From Acidobacteriota bacterium (GTDB lineage: Bacteria; Acidobacteriota; Thermoanaerobaculia; Multivoradales; UBA5704): a stretch of DNA of 10,062 bases. A program made the translations under genes and the position numbers. Where the stretch lies: NCBI GenBank assembly GCA_003223675.1, contig QHVW01000379.1:1-10062 (forward strand), read 5' to 3'. Of the stretch, positions 6,081 to 10,062 are shown in pieces. Under the pieces are notes generated by a model. It did not search any database, had not been told where the DNA came from, and saw only the letters and a program-made list of their open reading frames with translations. The stretch's first letter is position 1. Each line of letters opens with the position of its first letter.

Positions 6081-7481
6081 TCAGGTAGCCCGCAGCGGCT
6101 GCGCCGCGCGCGGCTCCCCCTCCGGCGACCAGACGGTCACCGGCCCCATCCCCTCGAACTGCGGCTCCAGGATCTCGGCGGGGCCCACCGCCACGACGGC
6201 GACCCGCTCCGGATCGAGATGGCGGCGCGCCATCTCGCGGAGGTCCTCGCGGGTGACCGCCGCGACCCTCTCCAGATAGTGATCGTAGTAGTCGTCCGGC
6301 AGACCGAAGACGCTCATGGTCTCCAGCCGCCGGGTGACGTCGCCGACGGTCTGCAGGCTGTAGGGGAAGACCCCCACGATGTAGCCGACCGTCTCCGCGA
6401 GCTCCTCGGGCTCGACCAGCGCCTCGCGCACCCGCCGCATCTCGTGCAGGATCTCGCGGGCGGCGGCGGCCGCGGCCGCGGTCTCCACCGCCGCCTGGAC
6501 GGCGAAGGGGCCCGGGCCCTGCCGCGAGCTGAAGCGGCTGGAGGCCCCGTAGGTGTAGCCGTGGCGCTCGCGGAGATTGAGATTGATCCGGCTGGTGAAC
6601 TTCCCCCCCAGCAGCGTGTTGAGCACCAGCAGGGGGAGGTAGTCGGGATGGGTGCGGGGGATCCCCACGTGCCCCAGGCGCAGCTCGGTCTGGGCGGCGC
6701 CCGGACGGTCCACCAGATGGATCCGCAATCCTTCCAGGGGGATGGGGCGGATCTCCGGCCGCGCCGGCGCGGGCCCCGGCGGGCCCGCCGTGCCGAAGGC
6801 CGCCTCCGCCTCGCCCAGGAGGTCCTCGGGATCGAATTCCCCCACCGCGATCAGGGTCGCGCCCGCGAAGCCGTAATGGCCCTGGTAGAAGCTCATCAGC
6901 GACGCGCGCTGCAGCCGGGCGATGCTCTCCTCCGTGCCGTAGAGCGGCTGGGCATAGACGCTGCCTCGGTAGACCTCGCGCTGGAATCGGTCGTCGGCGA
7001 GCGTCGCGGGGTCCTGGCGGCGGCGCACGATCTCGGAGATCCGCAGGCCGCGGAGCCGTTCGACCTCGTTGTCGGGGAAGGTGGGCGTGATGGCGATCTC
7101 GGCCAGCAGAGCGAGCCCCTCCCGGCGGTGGCTCGCCAGCAGCCCGGTCGAGAGATAGCCCACGTCCCAGTCGGCGCCGGTCGTCAGGTAGCCGCCCAGC
7201 CGCTCGGCCGTGGCCGCGATCTCCAGCGCGGACCGGCGGGCGGTCCCCTCATCGAGCAGGCCGGCGGTCAGGGTGGCGGTCCCCGCGCTCTCCGCGGGCT
7301 CGTACTGCGCGCCCGCGGGGGCGATCAGCTCCAGGCTGACCAGCGGCAGGCCGGCCAGGCGGGCGGCCACCACCGCCAGGCCGTTGGGCAGGCGGGTGCG
7401 CAGGAAGTGGGGGAAGCGGAAGGGGTGGGCCTCGCCGGGCGGCGGCGCGGCCGAGCGGTCGACCCGCGGACGTTCGGCCAT
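6081..7481 (-). CDS. M16B metallopeptidase, non-catalytic (R/Y) subunit
   Basis: A 466-residue protein starting at ATG 7481-7479, which overlaps the upstream TGA by one base (TGATG) and has GGAGGG 4-5 nt upstream. The open frame extends to 7535, but that would read into the partner gene. It has the two homologous halves of the M16 fold: RLPNGLAVVAARLAGLPLVSLEL near residues 30-52 and, in the second half, LGGKFTSRINLNLRERHGYTYGA. Where the catalytic subunit has HLFEH this one has TLTAG (70-74), so it cannot bind the zinc. It carries the Arg/Tyr pair of the C-terminal half (R304 with Y311, seven residues apart) that in M16B heterodimers contacts the substrate. There is no signal peptide, so it is probably cytoplasmic. 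It is encoded directly after the catalytic subunit, and they likely form a 1:1 clam-shell oligopeptidase that degrades small unfolded peptides. Confidence 0.93.
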   Translation of the reverse strand: MAERPRVDRSAAPPPGEAHPFRFPHFLRTRLPNGLAVVAARLAGLPLVSLELIAPAGAQYEPAESAGTATLTAGLLDEGTARRSALEIAATAERLGGYLTTGADWDVGYLSTGLLASHRREGLALLAEIAITPTFPDNEVERLRGLRISEIVRRRQDPATLADDRFQREVYRGSVYAQPLYGTEESIARLQRASLMSFYQGHYGFAGATLIAVGEFDPEDLLGEAEAAFGTAGPPGPAPARPEIRPIPLEGLRIHLVDRPGAAQTELRLGHVGIPRTHPDYLPLLVLNTLLGGKFTSRINLNLRERHGYTYGASSRFSSRQGPGPFAVQAAVETAAAAAAAREILHEMRRVREALVEPEELAETVGYIVGVFPYSLQTVGDVTRRLETMSVFGLPDDYYDHYLERVAAVTREDLREMARRHLDPERVAVVAVGPAEILEPQFEGMGPVTVWSPEGEPRAAQPLRAT

Positions 7482-8779
7482 CAGCCCTCCTTCCGCGGGA
7501 TGATGGACACCACCACCCGTTCCGGCGCGGCGCAATGCTCCGCGGCATACTCCATGAGCTCCCGCGGCGCGATGTCCAGATAGCGCTCGCCCTCGGTCAG
7601 CCCTCCCGCGGGGTCGTCGAAGTAGGTGGCGAACTGGGAGAGCTGGTCCGCGACGGTCTCCAGCCGCTGGAGGCCGCTGTAATAGTCGGTCAGCAGGCGG
7701 TTGCGGGCGCGGTCGAAATCGGCCTCGTCCGGCGGCTTGGCGGCGGCGGCGGCGAGATGGCCCACCAGCGCCTCCTCCAGCGCGTCGGCCGGGACGCCGG
7801 ACCGGGCGGTGGCGACTAGGGTGAAGCTCCCTCCGGCCTCCTGGGGCCCCACCGAGACGCCGACGTCCTGGGCGATCTGGCGCTCGTAGACCAGGTCGCG
7901 GTAGAGCGGGCTCGACTTGCCCCCCGACAGCACCGACGCCAGCAGGTCCCCCACGTACCAGGCCCGCTCGCCGTAGGCCGGGGCGCGGAAGCCGAGGTAG
8001 ACCCTGGGGAGCCGGACGTCATCCGCCAGCACCTGCCGCCGCGGCTCGCCTTGGGGCACCTGCCTGGGGAGGGTGACCGGCGGCACCGCCGGGCCGGGCG
8101 GGATATCTCCGAACCAGGCGTCGACCCGCTCCAGGGCCTCGGCGGGCTCGATGTCCCCGACCACCGAGATCACCGCGTTGCTGGGCGTGTAGTAGGTGCG
8201 GAAGAAGGTGCGCACGTCCTCCAGGGTGGCGGCGGCGATGTCCTCCATGTAGCCGATCACCGGCCAGTGGTAGGGGTGGTCCGCCGGGAAGAGCAGCTCG
8301 TTGAGCGTCTCGCCGGCCCGGCCGTAGGGCTGGTTCTCCACCCGCTGCCGGCGCTCGTTCATCACCACGTCGCGCTGGTTGTCGAGGTTCTGCTGGGTGA
8401 GGGCGGGCAGGAAGAAGCCCATGCGGTCCGACTCCAGCCAGAGAGCGAGGTCGAGCTCATGGGCGGGGACCGTCTCGTAATAGTTCGTACGGTCATACCA
8501 GGTCGAGCCGTTGGCCACACCGCCCACTTCCTGGATCTTGCGGAAGTGCTCGTTGGTGCCCACGTGCTCGCTCCCCTGGAAGAGCATGTGCTCGAACAGG
8601 TGGGCGAACCCGGTGCGCCCCGGCCGCTCGTTCTTCGAGCCGACGTGGTACCAGAGGTTCACCGCCACCAGCGGCAGCTCGGCCTGGCGGCGGAGCACCA
8701 CCTTGAGGCCGTTGCCAAGCGTATGACGCTGGAGATCGAGGTCGAGGGAAGTCGCTGGGGAGCTCATCGTCGAGTTCAC
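7481..8779 (-). CDS. M16B zinc metallopeptidase, catalytic subunit
   Basis: A 432-residue protein from GTG 8779-8777; ATG at 8767 (four codons in) is the alternative, and neither has a good Shine-Dalgarno site (GGGAG lies 13 nt before the GTG). The inverted zinc motif is HLFEH at residues 60-64 (H60, H64 ligands, E63 general base), with E142 in MNERRQRVENQPYG as the third ligand. Other family marks are LGNGLKVV, NLWYHVGSKNE, GGVANGSTWYDRTNYYETVP and LSGGKSSPLYRDL. The R/Y pair is missing from its own C-terminal half (YERQIAQDVGVSVG) and is present in the next gene, so the two proteins share one active chamber. No signal peptide is seen. It is the first gene of a two-gene operon, transcribed away from lexA. 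Confidence 0.95.
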   Translation of the reverse strand: MNSTMSSPATSLDLDLQRHTLGNGLKVVLRRQAELPLVAVNLWYHVGSKNERPGRTGFAHLFEHMLFQGSEHVGTNEHFRKIQEVGGVANGSTWYDRTNYYETVPAHELDLALWLESDRMGFFLPALTQQNLDNQRDVVMNERRQRVENQPYGRAGETLNELLFPADHPYHWPVIGYMEDIAAATLEDVRTFFRTYYTPSNAVISVVGDIEPAEALERVDAWFGDIPPGPAVPPVTLPRQVPQGEPRRQVLADDVRLPRVYLGFRAPAYGERAWYVGDLLASVLSGGKSSPLYRDLVYERQIAQDVGVSVGPQEAGGSFTLVATARSGVPADALEEALVGHLAAAAAKPPDEADFDRARNRLLTDYYSGLQRLETVADQLSQFATYFDDPAGGLTEGERYLDIAPRELMEYAAEHCAAPERVVVSIIPRKEG

Positions 8780-8807
8780 GCGGGGCCGGTTGCTCCCGTC
8801 GTCCGCC

Positions 8808-8837
8808 AGTGTATTGAGGGGTGTCGAAAGGTGTCAA
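8808..8837 (-). promoter_or_regulatory. Sigma70-type promoter of the M16 operon
   Basis: On the minus strand, TTGACA (8837-8832, perfect consensus -35), an 18-nt spacer and TACACT (8813-8808) as -10. The transcript start would be near 8801, leaving a leader of about 21 nt to the GTG at 8779. The -35 overlaps one of two GACACC repeats, a likely site of control. Confidence 0.6.
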
Positions 8838-8839
8838 GG
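8820..8839. repeat. Tandem direct repeat GGTGTC with 10-bp period in the M16 promoter
   Basis: GGTGTCGAAA (8820-8829) is followed at once by GGTGTCAAGG (8830-8839). The six-base word recurs at exactly one helical turn. It covers the M16 -35 and the upstream part of its spacer, so a protein bound there would compete with RNA polymerase. Two copies of a hexamer can arise by chance in GC-rich DNA, so an operator role is tentative. Confidence 0.4.
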
Positions 8840-8860
8840 AAGGGATCTCGTGCCTGCCGC

Positions 8861-8889
8861 TTGCGTTACGCTATGTTACCGCCTATACT
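8861..8889 (+). promoter_or_regulatory. lexA promoter giving an apparently leaderless transcript
   Basis: -35 TTGCGT (8861-8866), a 17-nt spacer and -10 TATACT (8884-8889). The expected transcription start is about 7 nt downstream, at or next to the A of ATG 8896. There is no Shine-Dalgarno sequence in the six bases between. Both facts point to leaderless translation of LexA. Confidence 0.6.
8865..8879. promoter_or_regulatory. Candidate LexA operator: GTTAC-N5-GTTAC direct repeat
   Basis: GTTAC occurs at 8865-8869 and 8875-8879, spaced 10 bp, between and overlapping the -35 and -10 of lexA. That is where an autoregulatory SOS box is expected. Direct-repeat LexA boxes are known from alphaproteobacteria (GTTC-N7-GTTC), and LexA motifs differ widely between phyla. 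The first copy also lies in an odd palindrome GCGTTACGC (8863-8871). There is no E. coli-type CTGT-N8-ACAG box here. The assignment rests on position and repetition only. Confidence 0.45.
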
Positions 8890-8895
8890 TCCGCC

Positions 8896-9510
8896 ATGTC
8901 CTACCTGACCGAGCGGCAAAAAGAGATCCTGGAGTACATCCAGATGTACCGCCGGGAGCGCGGCATCGCTCCCACGCACCGGGAGATCTGCGAGAAATTC
9001 GGGTTCTCCTCGTACGGGACCGCCTACAAGCACCTGAAGCTCCTCCAGCAGAAGGGCTTCCTGCGGCGGGACTGGAACCAGAAGCGCGGCATCGAGCTGA
9101 TCCGGGCCATCCCGGGCAACGAGTCGAGCGAGCGCGACCTCCCCTTCTTCGGCCGCATCGCGGCCGGCAAGCCCATCGAGGCGCTCCCCGGCAACGACCG
9201 GGTGACCGTGCCGGGGCATCTGCTGAGCCCGCGCGGCGGCGAGCACTACGTGCTGCGCGTGGTCGGCGAGTCGATGATCGACGAGGGGATCCACGACGGC
9301 GACTTCGTGATCGTCCTGCGCCGCGACATCGCCGAGCCCGGCGAGATGGTGGTGGCGCTGGTGGGGGAGGACGCGACCCTGAAGCGCTTCTACCCCGAGG
9401 GCCCGATCGTCCGCCTCCAGCCGGCCAACCCCACCATGCAGCCGATCCGCGTCCCCGCCCGGGACGTGCGGGTGCAGGGGGTGGTGGTGGGGCTGATGCG
9501 GAAGTTCTGA
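8896..9510 (+). CDS. lexA: LexA repressor, SOS regulator with autocleavage (S24) domain
   Basis: A 204-residue protein, the usual LexA length. The winged helix-turn-helix is at about 1-68: LTERQKEILEYI, then APTHREICEKFGFSSYGTAYKHLKLLQQKGFLRR as the recognition part. It deviates clearly from the E. coli recognition helix, consistent with a different operator. The hinge carries the scissile Ala90-Gly91 bond (GRIAAGKPIEA). The S24 peptidase fold has the nucleophile Ser126 in GESMIDEGIHDGD and the general base Lys163 in EDATLKRF. RecA-ssDNA filaments should trigger self-cleavage and derepress DNA-repair genes. The start ATG 8896 lies 6 nt after the -10. It is divergent from the M16 operon, which may share control. 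The next gene, pilT-like, has its own promoter-like element. Confidence 0.96.
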   Translation: MSYLTERQKEILEYIQMYRRERGIAPTHREICEKFGFSSYGTAYKHLKLLQQKGFLRRDWNQKRGIELIRAIPGNESSERDLPFFGRIAAGKPIEALPGNDRVTVPGHLLSPRGGEHYVLRVVGESMIDEGIHDGDFVIVLRRDIAEPGEMVVALVGEDATLKRFYPEGPIVRLQPANPTMQPIRVPARDVRVQGVVVGLMRKF

Positions 9511-9535
9511 GGCGGGCGCCTTCCTGCGGCGGCGT

Positions 9536-9569
9536 TCTGTAGGGGCGGCCCTGTGTGGCCGCCCTGCAG
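9536..9569. repeat. GC-rich dispersed-repeat-like hairpin downstream of lexA
   Basis: GGGCGGCC (9543-9550), loop CTGTGT (9551-9556), GGCCGCCC (9557-9564) make a perfect 8-bp stem. It is extended by CTGTA/TGCAG with one bulged G. The unit, of the form TGTAGGGGCGGCC-CTGTGT-GGCCGCCC, resembles short palindromic elements that I recall occurring in many copies between genes in several environmental bacterial phyla. Only one copy is in this window, so dispersion is not shown here. There is no T tract, but it may still act as an mRNA 3' end for lexA. Confidence 0.6.
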
Positions 9570-9630
9570 CTTGCCGGGGCGTAGACAGGGCGGGTTCGGG
9601 GTTGGCTATGGCGTTTCCCCCCATCTCCTG

Positions 9631-9636
9631 TAGAAT
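9631..9636 (+). promoter_or_regulatory. -10-like element of the pilT-type gene
   Basis: TAGAAT, identical to the kinase -10, 14 nt before ATG 9651. No convincing -35 lies 16-18 nt upstream (ATGGCG at 17). If used, the leader would be about 8 nt with no Shine-Dalgarno site. The weak -35 leaves this uncertain. Confidence 0.4.
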
Positions 9637-9650
9637 GCGCCCCACTAATC

Positions 9651-10062
9651 ATGGATCTTGATCGTCTCCTGAAGTTCATGACGGACAAAGGGGCGTCGGA
9701 CCTTCATCTGAAGCCGACCCGTCCGCCCTTGCTGCGCATCAACGGCCGGCTGCTGCCGATCGAGGCGCCGCCGCTCAAGCCGGACGAGCTCACCGAGATG
9801 CTGACGGGGATCCTCTCCCCGCGGCAGAAGACCAAGCTCGAGGAGCGGATGTCGGTCGACACCGGCTACGGCGTGCGCGGCCTCGCCCGCTTCCGCTGCA
9901 ACATCTACATGCAGCGCGGCAGCATGGCCGCCTGCTTCCGGCGCATCCCCTATCAGATCAAGAGCCTGGAGGACCTGGAGCTGCCGCCGGTGCTGCTCGA
10001 ATTCTGCGAGCTGCCGATGGGGCTGGTCCTGATCACCGGACCCACGGGGAGCGGCAAGTCGA
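9651..10062 (+). CDS. pilT: PilT-type twitching-motility retraction ATPase, 5' part (cut by window edge)
   Basis: The first 137 codons from ATG 9651 are present; the gene runs off the right edge. The N-terminal PAS-like domain reads LLKFMTDKGASDLHLKPTRPPLLRINGRL, the standard PilT/PilU opening, with SDLHL in the expected place. RFRCNIYMQRGSMAACFRRIP is the conserved linker region, and the Walker A box GPTGSGKS is at residues 130-137, the last complete codons. The short N-terminus excludes PilB, which has an additional N-terminal domain. The family forms a hexamer in the cytoplasm at the base of the type IV pilus and powers pilus retraction. PilT and PilU cannot be separated from this fragment. 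There is no obvious Shine-Dalgarno site. Confidence 0.93.
   Translation, partial: MDLDRLLKFMTDKGASDLHLKPTRPPLLRINGRLLPIEAPPLKPDELTEMLTGILSPRQKTKLEERMSVDTGYGVRGLARFRCNIYMQRGSMAACFRRIPYQIKSLEDLELPPVLLEFCELPMGLVLITGPTGSGKS

Noticed and set aside
6060..6100. Terminator between the convergent kinase and M16 genes
   Set aside because: The stops are only 3 bp apart and I find no GC stem followed by a T tract on either strand.
6219..7583. A 454-codon plus-strand open frame opposite the M16 genes
   Set aside because: It spans the boundary of two real minus-strand genes, has no motif and shows shadow-type composition.
8866..9688. Minus-strand open frames of 259 and 270 codons over lexA
   Set aside because: They overlap a complete LexA with all catalytic residues and are Arg/Pro/Ala-rich or His-rich shadows.
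1..10062. CRISPR arrays, tRNA or rRNA genes, insertion sequences, phage or defence genes
   Set aside because: No regularly spaced repeats, cloverleaf sequences, transposase motifs or phage proteins were seen on either strand.

Overview
This is a GC-rich (roughly two-thirds G+C), gene-dense bacterial chromosome segment with mostly housekeeping content. The gene types suggest a Gram-negative, environmental, Acidobacteriota-like lineage: a Hanks-type kinase with a periplasmic TPR-like sensor, an EF-P with Asn at the tip of its loop, an EF-G-2-like GTPase, a heterodimeric M16B protease pair and a PilT ATPase. That placement is inference, since there is no rRNA in the window. I see no CRISPR array, prophage, transposase, tRNA or rRNA.

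Left arm (1-3840, all on the minus strand): a four-gene operon read right to left. It starts at an extended -10 promoter near 3827-3835. The order is an EF-G-like GTPase gene (3785-1781), efp (1757-1200), an M50 membrane zinc protease (1203-499) and the start of a secreted Amidohydro_1 enzyme (502 to beyond base 1). The last two junctions are 4-nt start/stop overlaps, which suggests translational coupling. The EF-G gene is broken as written: about 28 codons of domain IV are missing at ~2126-2135 and the frame shifts. The shifted frame misses the EF-G stop and runs in frame into efp, giving a spurious 878-codon 'EF-G/EF-P fusion'.

Middle (3840-6077, plus strand): a transmembrane Ser/Thr protein kinase gene behind a good sigma70-type promoter (TTGACT-N18-TAGAAT). 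The promoter position makes the ATG at 3993, not 3954, the likely start. A perfect 8-bp inverted repeat lies just upstream of the -35.

Right-middle (6081-8779, minus strand): a two-gene operon encoding the catalytic (HxxEH) and non-catalytic (R/Y) subunits of an M16B metallopeptidase. It converges on the kinase gene with only 3 bp between the stops, and it diverges from lexA.

Right arm (8780-10062): a compact divergent promoter region with two sets of 10-bp-spaced direct repeats, then lexA (apparently leaderless), a 140-bp gap holding a GC-rich dispersed-repeat-like hairpin, and the 5' part of a pilT-type ATPase gene cut by the window edge.

The items most worth a second look are the EF-G lesion and its artefactual fusion, the unusual EF-P loop, the direct-repeat LexA operator candidate, and the apparent leaderless, Shine-Dalgarno-free starts of lexA, pilT and the kinase gene.
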